Below are positions 29,990 to 38,818 of a stretch of DNA of 64,000 nt, in pieces. The notes below the pieces were generated by a model, which was given only the letters and a program-made list of their open reading frames with translations, made no database searches and was not told the origin of the DNA. Numbering within the stretch: position 1 is the first letter of the stretch; every line of letters starts with the position of its first letter. This stretch comes from Clostridiaceae bacterium. Its GTDB lineage: Bacteria > Bacillota > Clostridia > DSM-8532. The stretch lies in contig JAAYFU010000031.1 of the NCBI GenBank assembly GCA_012728095.1, positions 1 through 64,000 on the forward strand, in the 5' to 3' direction. Position numbers and translations under genes: made by a program.

Positions 29990-32023
29990 TTATATTTGCA
30001 TTATTTGTTTATAAAATGCCGCAATACTGTTCATTCCGGACACAATCATCGGTATTATCAGGTAAAGAATAATCATCATATATACCGGCAAAAAACCTAT
30101 CATATTACCCAGGTTTTTCTTTCTCTCGACTATTCTTTCATTGGTATCTTTTCGGGTTTCGCGATTGAAATTCATTTCGTTTTCCAACTCTTCGAAGGCC
30201 TTTGCCACTTCCAAGTCCGAGCTGGCCAGCTGAAGGTTGTCTATTATAGCCAGTAAAGGCGGAAAACCAACCTCGGCTTTAAGTTCTTCCAACGCTTCAT
30301 AAGGTCCGGAACTGAAGTTCAGTATGCATTTTTGCAAGGGTTCTTTAAAATGAACCGAGAAAGCCTCCATCCATTCCAGGATCTCATGAACGTGAACCCT
30401 GTTCATATGCATCAGCATAAGAATAATTGTTTGGAACTGTGTAACTTCATCTTCCATATCAATCCTTCTTGCCTTTGCCATAATAGCAAGGCTGATGACA
30501 GGAACCCAATATCCCGCGATAAAAAGTAAGATACATACAATTAGCTGCCACCACCAGAATATATTGCGGGAGAGCGTATGGATCTTTTTATTAATTCTTT
30601 CATGGGCAGCTGTCAGTTCCTGTTTGGTTAATTGCCCGTCTTCAATCAGTCTTTCAAGTACCTGGTTCTCGTCCGGGTTTTTACCCAGGCTTAAAATAAT
30701 CTTCCTGTCAAAATCTGCGATATTTTTAAGCCTTTCATATTCCTGGTCCGATAGTTTTCCACCCAGAAAACCGTCAGGCATCTGTGGCAAATACAGGACA
30801 GAATACCTTGTGTATGCGTTTAACCCTAAAAACATGCAAATGCCGGAAATAAACGCGATAAGCCCGATAAGAAGCCTGCGGACATACAGGGTGTATATGT
30901 TCAAAGGCGCCATAGCGCTTTTTATAAGCTCCGTCAAATACTGCCGCTTTTTTGAGTACTGCCGGGGCACCAGTCGGTCCACGACCGGATGAAGCAGTTT
31001 TTCATATATCCGTTCTTCAAATGATTTTTTAACATATCCGATATTGATATGATCATCAAAACGCTGAAGTTTTCTTAAAATCATATAGCAGACAACTGAA
31101 GAAAAAACGACTCCAATACCCAGGACAATGCCCAACCTGCTGGAATAGAATGATTCCAGAGGCGCGAAGCTGCCTGCCGCCCAGTTTCTCAGGGGTTTTA
31201 AGAAAAACAAAGGAAGAAGGGATATTGTGGTAAGGCTTTTCAAAGCGTACTTTAGCTTTTCCCGCTTGTATAATTCAGCCTTGATTTCGCTGCCCAGATA
31301 TGCTATGCACCGTACAAAGACCGAACTTCCATTGACAACCGTGTCTCCGTATTCCTTGGTAATGAAAACTATACCTGCAAGCATTTTAAAATATTTATTG
31401 GGAGCCGTTTCATAATACTTTTCCAGTTCCGCTTCCACATCCTTGGAAAAAAGAATGTCATTAATCCGCTCGGCCTGGGTATAAACTTCGAAAGTCCCTT
31501 TCCGGTTCAGAAGTTCACAAGCTTCCAGGTTTGCGTCCTCGACCGATTTATGCTCATAATATTTATGTCTGAGAAATTCCAGATATTTAATCTGCTGTTT
31601 AAGAAGTCTGTCCTGAAGATTGCTTATGTACAAATCTATAATTGTGTCCGCGATAAAAGACAAAAGTATCGCAAATAATATCATGATCAAAAAGTCGCGG
31701 GTAAGTATCCAGAAAATGATAACAACAGAAACATACGCCGCCGCTGAAAACAAAAGAAGGATAACAGCAGTTTTTCTGATATTTCTTTCATCAGAGACAG
31801 TATAGATTTCAAGTCTTTTCCTGATATTCAGCAGAAGCTTTTTTAATACGGGAATTCTGCTGAATCTGCGGTACAGTAAAATATAAAATGTCGGATATTT
31901 TTCCCCTATTTGTCTTAAGTTTTTATCCAGTTTATTCCGCTTCTTTGCATAAACCAGGTTTGCCATTATCAATAAGAACGCGAGAAAGAAACAGAAAACT
32001 CCGATTATGCCATATGTATTCAA
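29990..32023 (-). CDS. Type II/Tad secretion inner-membrane platform protein with apparent duplicated T2SSF/TadB-TadC-like halves
   Basis: 677 aa with two similar modules of paired TMs plus cytoplasmic helical segments; next to a CpaF-like ATPase with a 4-nt overlap. Confidence 0.7.
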   Translation of the reverse strand: MNTYGIIGVFCFFLAFLLIMANLVYAKKRNKLDKNLRQIGEKYPTFYILLYRRFSRIPVLKKLLLNIRKRLEIYTVSDERNIRKTAVILLLFSAAAYVSVVIIFWILTRDFLIMILFAILLSFIADTIIDLYISNLQDRLLKQQIKYLEFLRHKYYEHKSVEDANLEACELLNRKGTFEVYTQAERINDILFSKDVEAELEKYYETAPNKYFKMLAGIVFITKEYGDTVVNGSSVFVRCIAYLGSEIKAELYKREKLKYALKSLTTISLLPLFFLKPLRNWAAGSFAPLESFYSSRLGIVLGIGVVFSSVVCYMILRKLQRFDDHINIGYVKKSFEERIYEKLLHPVVDRLVPRQYSKKRQYLTELIKSAMAPLNIYTLYVRRLLIGLIAFISGICMFLGLNAYTRYSVLYLPQMPDGFLGGKLSDQEYERLKNIADFDRKIILSLGKNPDENQVLERLIEDGQLTKQELTAAHERINKKIHTLSRNIFWWWQLIVCILLFIAGYWVPVISLAIMAKARRIDMEDEVTQFQTIILMLMHMNRVHVHEILEWMEAFSVHFKEPLQKCILNFSSGPYEALEELKAEVGFPPLLAIIDNLQLASSDLEVAKAFEELENEMNFNRETRKDTNERIVERKKNLGNMIGFLPVYMMIILYLIIPMIVSGMNSIAAFYKQIMQI

Positions 32024-33894
32024 ACTCTCACCCCGCTTTCCAGGTTGAAATGCAAGTTTAGGAAATCGTCGAATTGCCGTGCATCTTCGGCTGTCATGGC
32101 GCGTTTCATCCTCTCTGTCCTTTCTTTTGAAACAGGGTTGACCACAACATACCGGCCATTTCTGAATTCAATAATATTGCGGCACTCAAATATCCTTTTA
32201 TCGGTCATCTTCTTATAATACTCAGCGGTTGTTTCCATGAAAGAAGCTGTTTTATCAGTTATATTCTTTTCATAAACAAAATTGTCAGGCAGTGGCGTAT
32301 CCTTTAGTTCAACTATTTCTGTGATTCGTTCAATATATCTTTTGCCTTCGTAATCTCTTGCAAGATGTATGTCAAAATCAAGGACCGAAACCACCTGCTG
32401 TTCGGCTATTTTTTCATTTGTGAACATTTCGCATTTCAATAATGAATTCCGGAGAGAATAAACCAGATCCCGCGTAGTTTTTGCATGATGGGTAAAAAGA
32501 GTAAACAGCGAAGCCACCTGGGCCATCTGTATCATCCATGCCGCTACCGGATCGGTTGCCACTTCTCCCAGTATGTTCACGCTGCCGTCTGTCTTTTTCT
32601 GAATATCAAGTCCCATTTGCCCCGAAATAGTTTCAGTCTCTCTGAAGGACAGGATATTTCTTCTAGGGTATAAACGTCTTAGATTCAGTTCAAAAGCCAT
32701 TTCCTGGATACGAAGTGTTAAGGTGGCATAAATATGTTCAATCATGGCCATAAGCATTGTGGTTTTCCCGCTTCCCTGCTGCCCGGTCACGGCTGTTATC
32801 ATCCCGCCCTTTACTATGTATTTGATCAGGTTTATGGGCAAATTGGCATTCTCATCCTGAATAAGCATTTCCAACGTTACATTTTTAATGTAAAATTTGC
32901 GGACAAAAAAAGCCCAGGATTCAGAAAACGGCGGCCGTACCACAAGGACACGGCTTCCGTCCTTCATCTCGTTTACCCTGTAGCCTGTAGCCTCTGAAAG
33001 CTGGCCTCCCCGATTGTAACGGTATATTATCTGGCATACCCTTTTTAGCTCGCTTTCACTTTCAAAGCTTAAAAAATCAAGTTTTATGGATTTGCCTTTA
33101 TAGAAAATCCATACGCTTTCATAGTTTTTCTGGTAACTTGCGGCAATATCCATTTGCTGCCGGAAGTTCGAAAAATCAAAATGGTCCGTGGTTACCCCGG
33201 AAACTCCGGCAGATACGCCGTCAATATTCATATCCCTGATTTCATCTATGACGCCTAACCCTTTATATTGTTCATACACCGCCTGGGTGATAACCTCGAG
33301 TTTGTCTTCCTTCGTGAGGATAAAACCCATCCTGTCATAAATATGCTCAATCTCCTGCCTGGATATAAAATAACAATATTCTCCATCCTCGTTCTTTTTC
33401 AGTTTATCCAGCTCAAACTCATCAATTATATACGAAAGCGCATCGGCTCCATGTTTCTTCTTCATCATGTGAAGTAGAATTGCAAACTTATGCTTTGTTG
33501 ACAGAAGGTATGGATTATTGAAAGGAATGATTAAATTGAGCTTTTCATCAGGGATATAGGCATGAAGAATATCATAAATTAAAGCCTTGACAAACTGTTT
33601 ATCCACAATGGAGCCGTGCATACATACCTTGAGCGCTTTTTTAAGTTCCGCCCTTTTATTGGCTTGCTTTTTAAACTCCACCTCGTTGAGGCCAAGCTCA
33701 AATAAATTAGTTCTTGTTATCTCGTTAATGCAATCCCTGACATATTCGATAAGTCCCGGAATTGTGTACTTCTGGGGATCTTCATTTTCGCCTGTCTCCA
33801 TATGGTACTTTCTTGATACAAAGAAAAAGTACAGGGATATACCCAGGCCAAGCAGTATTAAAATGAGCATTACCAGGTTTATGGCAAACGGCAA
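32020..33894 (-). CDS. CpaF/TadA-like secretion ATPase with N-terminal TM segment
   Basis: Walker A GGMITAVTGQQGSGKTTMLMAMIEHI; VNILGEVATDPVAAWMIQMAQVASLFTLFTHHAKTT (Walker B/His-box region); N-terminal MPFAINLVMLILILLGLGISLYFFFV. Confidence 0.85.
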   Translation of the reverse strand: MPFAINLVMLILILLGLGISLYFFFVSRKYHMETGENEDPQKYTIPGLIEYVRDCINEITRTNLFELGLNEVEFKKQANKRAELKKALKVCMHGSIVDKQFVKALIYDILHAYIPDEKLNLIIPFNNPYLLSTKHKFAILLHMMKKKHGADALSYIIDEFELDKLKKNEDGEYCYFISRQEIEHIYDRMGFILTKEDKLEVITQAVYEQYKGLGVIDEIRDMNIDGVSAGVSGVTTDHFDFSNFRQQMDIAASYQKNYESVWIFYKGKSIKLDFLSFESESELKRVCQIIYRYNRGGQLSEATGYRVNEMKDGSRVLVVRPPFSESWAFFVRKFYIKNVTLEMLIQDENANLPINLIKYIVKGGMITAVTGQQGSGKTTMLMAMIEHIYATLTLRIQEMAFELNLRRLYPRRNILSFRETETISGQMGLDIQKKTDGSVNILGEVATDPVAAWMIQMAQVASLFTLFTHHAKTTRDLVYSLRNSLLKCEMFTNEKIAEQQVVSVLDFDIHLARDYEGKRYIERITEIVELKDTPLPDNFVYEKNITDKTASFMETTAEYYKKMTDKRIFECRNIIEFRNGRYVVVNPVSKERTERMKRAMTAEDARQFDDFLNLHFNLESGVRV

Positions 33895-34694
33895 CTTTTA
33901 TCGCACCCCTCAACAATGTACTCACAGAGCCGGTTCAAAGCGCTGAATATCTCTTTTTCTTCGCCGCGTTTTGTATTTCGGTTAAATGCGACATATTCAT
34001 ATACTCTTCCGGTGTTCAAAGCATCCAATAAATGTGAACTATTGGGAATTTCAAAAACGTAATTTCTCTTTATTCCAAATTTTCTTGCAAGGTTGGCTCC
34101 CGTTATGCCACTGTTCTTTTCATATCGCGCCAAAACAAATGCAGCCTGTTTTTGCCCTAAAAACTCATACTCATTAAAAAGGGCGGCCAGGTCATCCAGT
34201 AATAAACTGTTCTGATTTACACAAAACACTATTATGTCCGAATTTTTAAGAAGACTTAAACTGTTGTTTACTTTAATACCGCTGTGAACATCCAGTATTA
34301 TAAGGTCATAAAACTCTTTCGCCAGGCCGAGTACGCTTAAGAAAAGCTCCTGGTCTTCCTGCGGCATTATTTGCTTTTTCTCGGATCCCAAAAGCAAGTC
34401 CATCCTGTGATTTTTCAGGACCGAATATGTATAATCCGCAATCATTTCCGGCTTAAGTCTTCCGTTTTTCACGAGTCTTAACAGCGCATCGATTCCCTGG
34501 TTATTCAGTCTTCCGAAACTGTTACTCTGTTTTGGCTTTTTAAACAAATAACCTTCTATAGCGTTTTTTTCTGTTTGGTTATGAGCAATCAACGTTTTTA
34601 AAGCCGTATTCTGTGCTATGAATGAGGCCACTGCTGCCGTGGTAGTGCTTGTCGCTCCCTGTCCGTGCATGTTTGACCAGAAGGAAACCTGCAT
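33879..34694 (-). CDS. TadZ/CpaE-like (MinD-family) protein with degenerate Walker A
   Basis: MQVSFWSNMHGQGATSTTTAAVASFIAQ..., LIILDVHSGIKVNNSLSLLKNSDIIVFCVNQNSLLLDDL; MinD/ParA-like fold without the P-loop lysine. Confidence 0.75.
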   Translation of the reverse strand: MQVSFWSNMHGQGATSTTTAAVASFIAQNTALKTLIAHNQTEKNAIEGYLFKKPKQSNSFGRLNNQGIDALLRLVKNGRLKPEMIADYTYSVLKNHRMDLLLGSEKKQIMPQEDQELFLSVLGLAKEFYDLIILDVHSGIKVNNSLSLLKNSDIIVFCVNQNSLLLDDLAALFNEYEFLGQKQAAFVLARYEKNSGITGANLARKFGIKRNYVFEIPNSSHLLDALNTGRVYEYVAFNRNTKRGEEKEIFSALNRLCEYIVEGCDKSCRLP

Positions 34695-34695
34695 C

Positions 34696-35343
34696 CTATT
34701 TCATCCTTTCAGCTCTTCTTAACACTTCTTTTGCCGCTTTTGAATCCAAAGAAAAAATATATTGGATTGTTTTTCTGAGGGAATTTTTGATAGGCAAAGA
34801 CAGATTCCTTACAACTAATTTGTTTGAATACTGACTTTCAATCATCACAATACGGTTTTTTTCCTCAAAGTATATTTCATCGGTTCCGGCAATCCTGGTG
34901 AAGCTTGGTAAACTATGCTCCCAGTAGCTGTTTAAAAAATGACTTCCTATTTTGCAGTACTCCATAATATTAAGATAGATAATATAGATATTTAATGACG
35001 GGTGCGCCCAGGTGTATTCTTCGGCTAATTTTATACAGCTTTCAAGCTTGCCCCTGGTTGTTTCGCTAATTGCTATTACCTTAAAATCCTCCGGAATATC
35101 CATATATTCTTCCGCATCAATAAAATTGCCGTTATTTTCCGAAATCTTTGACAAAGGGTTTTCCCCGTCTTTAAGCAGCACAAAATCAATCCCGCAATAT
35201 TCATAACTATCGGCGACTTCATCAAATGAATATGCCTTTTTTGACAATACGGTTATTTTTGCGTGGCATGACACTATTTTAGCAAGGCATAGTATTAAAA
35301 AACGCTTTTCCTCGGTACTCTCTCCCAGAAACACTACATTCAT
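34696..35343 (-). CDS. Unknown protein of the Tad-like locus, possibly a degenerate P-loop protein
   Basis: 215 aa; start MNVVFLGESTEEKRFLILCLAKIV resembles a MinD-like beta1-loop-alpha1; 1-nt gap to the next gene. Confidence 0.65.
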   Translation of the reverse strand: MNVVFLGESTEEKRFLILCLAKIVSCHAKITVLSKKAYSFDEVADSYEYCGIDFVLLKDGENPLSKISENNGNFIDAEEYMDIPEDFKVIAISETTRGKLESCIKLAEEYTWAHPSLNIYIIYLNIMEYCKIGSHFLNSYWEHSLPSFTRIAGTDEIYFEEKNRIVMIESQYSNKLVVRNLSLPIKNSLRKTIQYIFSLDSKAAKEVLRRAERMK

Positions 35344-35354
35344 ATGAAGCCCTC

Positions 35355-36287
35355 CTAAAGATTATCTTCCACACTCGTTTCGGTTCCCGATTCAAAGGTT
35401 TTGCTTTCGGGAATATCATGGAGAATTTGAACATTATTATCATTGAACACTTTGTTTCTCCCTGAATACTGGTGATCCTCATTTATTCTTTCCTCAAACA
35501 GCCGGCGGTTACGGGTCTCCAGCTCTGTAACGGCTTTATTGATAATATTGGGATTTTCCAGGATCAATTTTTGAACGTCTAAATTCACCGGATAAGTTAT
35601 AGCCGCCTGATCCTGGATATCCGGAGCTATATATGGCACGGCATATAGTATTGTTCCTTCCACGATACTTGCGTCGACAATGGCGCTGGCCATTCTCAGT
35701 ATCTCTTCTTCGCCGGCATGAAACCATATTATGTTTCTTTGAGCATTTTCCGATCTTTCCAAATCGGTAACCTGCTTCTTGGAAAGGACAATATAATCCA
35801 GCCCGTTTGGAAACATGATCCTGATGTCTATGAATTCATTTTTCTGAAGTTTTTGCGGAAGGTTTAAAACCGAGTATTCCATTAGTCTCATATCATGGGG
35901 ATAATCCTGTTTTCCATATAAAAGTGATTCGGTTATTACCGTATTGGACAGGATATCGCATCTTATCACCTTTCCGACAGCCAGAGAAGGATCGGTTACT
36001 GCATCTGCCGGTTTAAGACTTTCGCTTATCTCAGCCGGAGCAATGTCTTTATCCTGTAAAATATCTCCTGATTTTTTATCTGTCGTGATTTTATATACCA
36101 GACTTGTAGGATTATTCTGCCTGTATTCTTCCAATGCCAATTGCCTGATTTGCAGCTTTTCCTGTTCGGTCAACCGATATGTATTATTACGGTAATATAA
36201 ATAGCCTGCTGCCAAAACTGCCAATGAAAGAGAAAGGCCTGCAATAAAACCCAGTAGAATCCTGTAACGCTGTGGCCTTGAAATCAC
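35355..36287 (-). CDS. CpaB/RcpC-like protein with SAF-like domain
   Basis: GTG start 36287 with SD AGGAGGTAAAAAG (upstream track start 36329 less likely). TM near N-terminus; SGDILQDKDIAPAEI...AVGKVIRCDILSNTVITESLL is SAF-like; LPQKLQKNEFIDIRIMFPNGLDYIVL is CpaB-like. Confidence 0.8.
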   Translation of the reverse strand: MISRPQRYRILLGFIAGLSLSLAVLAAGYLYYRNNTYRLTEQEKLQIRQLALEEYRQNNPTSLVYKITTDKKSGDILQDKDIAPAEISESLKPADAVTDPSLAVGKVIRCDILSNTVITESLLYGKQDYPHDMRLMEYSVLNLPQKLQKNEFIDIRIMFPNGLDYIVLSKKQVTDLERSENAQRNIIWFHAGEEEILRMASAIVDASIVEGTILYAVPYIAPDIQDQAAITYPVNLDVQKLILENPNIINKAVTELETRNRRLFEERINEDHQYSGRNKVFNDNNVQILHDIPESKTFESGTETSVEDNL

Positions 36288-36304
36288 CTTTTTACCTCCT
36301 TGTC

Positions 36305-37723
36305 TCATAATTGCCCTGCTAATTTGCATATTTCATTAAGCACAACCCCTATACGCTTATGATCTTCCGTATTCAGATAAAAAGGATTACTGACGGTTGA
36401 ATAAAGGACCAGCCTGTTGGAGCCCAGAAGTTTTTTTAATTTTTGATGTTCATAACTTTGAGAAATATTTGCCGTATAAATCCATTCTTCTTTTGCAAGC
36501 GATTCAATTTTTTGGTGGCATTCCGAAAAAAGGCTATACTTCCAGGGTACATTCGGACATACTATAATCCTGATATCAGCATGATTAAACTGGATCATTT
36601 TTCTTTCGGTATTCAATTGTCCGAGATCAAGGATTATCGCATCGATGCCTTTTCTGGATACCACTCCGAAATCTGGCGCATTGGGATAGAAAACCAGGTT
36701 ATTCGCTTCGAACCGGTTTTCGCTTTGGAGCTTTACCTCTCCCAGCTCATCCAGATACTCTCTCATTCTGTCAAAATCCCCGCTGGAATTGAGTTCAACC
36801 AATACAGAACTGACTTTGTTACTTGATAAGTATTTTCCTATGGCAAGGCACAGAGACGTTACACCGCTGGCAGGAAGCAAAGAGGCAATTGCTATTACTC
36901 CCTTAAAGCTTTTTTCTGCTTTTCTATTGTAAAAAAACAATCTTTCGGGAATTATCATCCTGCCAAGTTCTTCAATTGCTTCTTCGCAGTTCTGAAACCT
37001 TTTGCCGGGATCGGTTTGTGCAAGTTTCAGGATAAAATGAATATATCTTTGTGCAATACCCGCTTTCTTTAGTACGTCTTTCAATTTCTCAGACCCCTGT
37101 TTTACAGGATGGATTCCCGTAGCAAGATGGAAAATGGTCATCCCCAGACTGTACAAGTCTGTTCTCTGGTCAGTCTGTCCGACTCCATACTGCTCAGGGG
37201 CCGCGTAACCTTGGGTTCCTATGTAGACTGTATCTTCTGTCTTTTCTTTGGTGTAATACCTGGCGGCTCCAAAGTCAACAAGCCTTAGTTGGCCTATGTC
37301 ATCCACTATCAGATTTGCAGGTTTTAAATCTCCGTATATTATGGGAGGATTCCTGCTGTGAAGATATTTTAATACATCCAGCAGATCTCTCGTCCATTTA
37401 AGAAGCGTTTTTTCAGGTATTTTCCCCTGGTATTCCAAAACCTTAAGTAAATTTGAGCCGGGAATGTAGTCCATTACTATGTAGTAATTATCCTCATCCT
37501 CTGTTAAATCGGCTATCCTGGGCAGCATAGGATGACTGAGATTTTTCAGTATATCTATTTCCTCCATATCAACCGAAAGGCGGGGGCTGTTTTTATACAA
37601 AACCTTAATAGCCCAGAAATTGTTCAATACTATGTTTTCTGCCAAATATACAGCCGAAGTGCCCCCTTCGCCAAGAAAGTCAATTATTCTGTATTTGTCG
37701 GCTATTATTCTATCTTTCATCAT
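36305..37723 (-). CDS. Ser/Thr protein kinase fused to a C-terminal degenerate MinD/ParA-like domain
   Basis: Kinase: LGEGGTSAVYLAENIVLNNFWAIKVL, PPIIYGDLKPANLIVDDIGQLRLVDFGAARYY, GTQGYAAPEQYG. C-terminus: GVIAIASLLPASGVTSLCLAIGKYLSSNKVSSVLVELNSSGDF. ATG at 37723 has SD AGGTGAGG. Confidence 0.85.
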   Translation of the reverse strand: MMKDRIIADKYRIIDFLGEGGTSAVYLAENIVLNNFWAIKVLYKNSPRLSVDMEEIDILKNLSHPMLPRIADLTEDEDNYYIVMDYIPGSNLLKVLEYQGKIPEKTLLKWTRDLLDVLKYLHSRNPPIIYGDLKPANLIVDDIGQLRLVDFGAARYYTKEKTEDTVYIGTQGYAAPEQYGVGQTDQRTDLYSLGMTIFHLATGIHPVKQGSEKLKDVLKKAGIAQRYIHFILKLAQTDPGKRFQNCEEAIEELGRMIIPERLFFYNRKAEKSFKGVIAIASLLPASGVTSLCLAIGKYLSSNKVSSVLVELNSSGDFDRMREYLDELGEVKLQSENRFEANNLVFYPNAPDFGVVSRKGIDAIILDLGQLNTERKMIQFNHADIRIIVCPNVPWKYSLFSECHQKIESLAKEEWIYTANISQSYEHQKLKKLLGSNRLVLYSTVSNPFYLNTEDHKRIGVVLNEICKLAGQL

Positions 37724-37729
37724 TATAAC

Positions 37730-37772
37730 GACCTCACCTGACAATGAAACTATGTTTTCTACGGGTGAGGTC
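37730..37772 (-). promoter_or_regulatory. Perfect 9-bp inverted repeat overlapping the kinase gene's Shine-Dalgarno
   Basis: GACCTCACC (37772-37764 on the minus strand) pairs with GGTGAGGTC (37738-37730), which contains the SD 8 nt upstream of ATG 37723. Confidence 0.6.
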
Positions 37773-37873
37773 TTTTAACCGATACATCCGGATAATAAGC
37801 CTGACCCGTTACAGATGGGGAAATTTATATTATCGTTATAAAGCTGCACTTTAATTACCGATGACTGTTAATT

Positions 37874-37902
37874 ATTGTAACATTTTGTTGAATTTAATAC
37901 AA
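37874..37902 (-). promoter_or_regulatory. Putative sigma-A promoter of the Tad-like operon
   Basis: Reverse strand TTGTAT-N17-TACAAT, about 150 nt upstream of the kinase ATG and downstream of the hisE terminator. Confidence 0.5.
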
Positions 37903-37933
37903 TAGTAAAATTTTATACTGAATAATATTTTTA

Positions 37934-37984
37934 TTTTGTCAGAAAAACAAAATCAGCCGAAAGACTTTATTCATTCGGCTGATT
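37934..37984 (-). terminator. Intrinsic terminator after hisE
   Basis: Reverse strand AATCAGCCGAATG...TCGGCTGATT hairpin followed by TTGTTTTT. Confidence 0.8.
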
Positions 37985-38001
37985 GATAAATGTGTTTAAT
38001 T

Positions 38002-38289
38002 TTATCTTCGCTTTTTAAGCTCTTCCATTACATCATTCCATTCAAGCCTCTGATCCACCAAAAGAACCGTAAGGTGATACAAGAGATCGGCTATCTCGTA
38101 CCGAATTTCATCCGGAGAACCGTTCTTGGCTGCGATTATTACCTCTGAGGCCTCTTCTCCTATTTTCTTGCAGATTTTGTCTATACCTTTGTCAAATAAG
38201 TAATTCGTATAGGATCCCTCTTTAGGATTAACCTTTCTGTCAACGACAACATTAAAAATTTCGTCCAAAATACTGAATTTCTCGCTCAT
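38002..38289 (-). CDS. hisE: Phosphoribosyl-ATP pyrophosphatase
   Basis: SYTNYLFDKGIDKICKKIGEEASEVIIAAKNGSPDEIRYEIADLLYHLTVLL. Confidence 0.96.
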   Translation of the reverse strand: MSEKFSILDEIFNVVVDRKVNPKEGSYTNYLFDKGIDKICKKIGEEASEVIIAAKNGSPDEIRYEIADLLYHLTVLLVDQRLEWNDVMEELKKRR

Positions 38290-38333
38290 AACATATTCCT
38301 TTCCATTGTTAGTCTGAATTCGTCAAAAGCATC

Positions 38334-38663
38334 TCATTCAATGCTTCTGAAAAAGCAGGTCCTGTTTCCGGTATGACATGCGGCTCCTTCCTGGATTACT
38401 TTTGCTAAAAGAGTATCCCCGTCACAGTCTATGGAAATGGAAACCAAATTCTGAAAATGACCTGATGTTTCTCCCTTCATCCATAGGGTTTTACGACTTC
38501 TGCTGTAATAAACCATCCTTTTCTTTTCGAGTGTCTGCCTTAAAGCTTCTTCGTTCATCCAGGCCAGCATCAGTACCTCTCCTGTATTATAATCCTGGGT
38601 AATCACAGGAACCAGGCCTTTTTCGTTGTATGAAACGGCATTAATAAAGGATTCCTTATCCAT
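38334..38663 (-). CDS. hisI: Phosphoribosyl-AMP cyclohydrolase
   Basis: [57 protein letters not shown]. Confidence 0.96.
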   Translation of the reverse strand: MDKESFINAVSYNEKGLVPVITQDYNTGEVLMLAWMNEEALRQTLEKKRMVYYSRSRKTLWMKGETSGHFQNLVSISIDCDGDTLLAKVIQEGAACHTGNRTCFFRSIE

Positions 38664-38818
38664 AATTCAGCTCCCGGCTTAAGTTTTAAGTATAATCATT
38701 TTAATGTTTCTTCAATATTGTACCATTATATATCAATTCTTTTAAGCTTTAACCCTGAATTTACCCATCAATAAACAAATTGTTTTTTCCGGCATTCAAT
38801 CCCTGAAATAACGGCATG

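Noticed and set aside
27406-37744. Considered a mobile element or prophage origin for the Tad-like locus
   Set aside because: No integrase, transposase, flanking tRNA or direct-repeat att sites; flanks are an intergenic repeat and his genes, so there is no positive evidence of mobility.
37777-37837. c-di-GMP-I (GEMM) riboswitch considered in the Tad-locus leader
   Set aside because: The conserved GCAAAGCC and GGCAAACC-type elements are absent. Only a generic candidate structured leader is reported.
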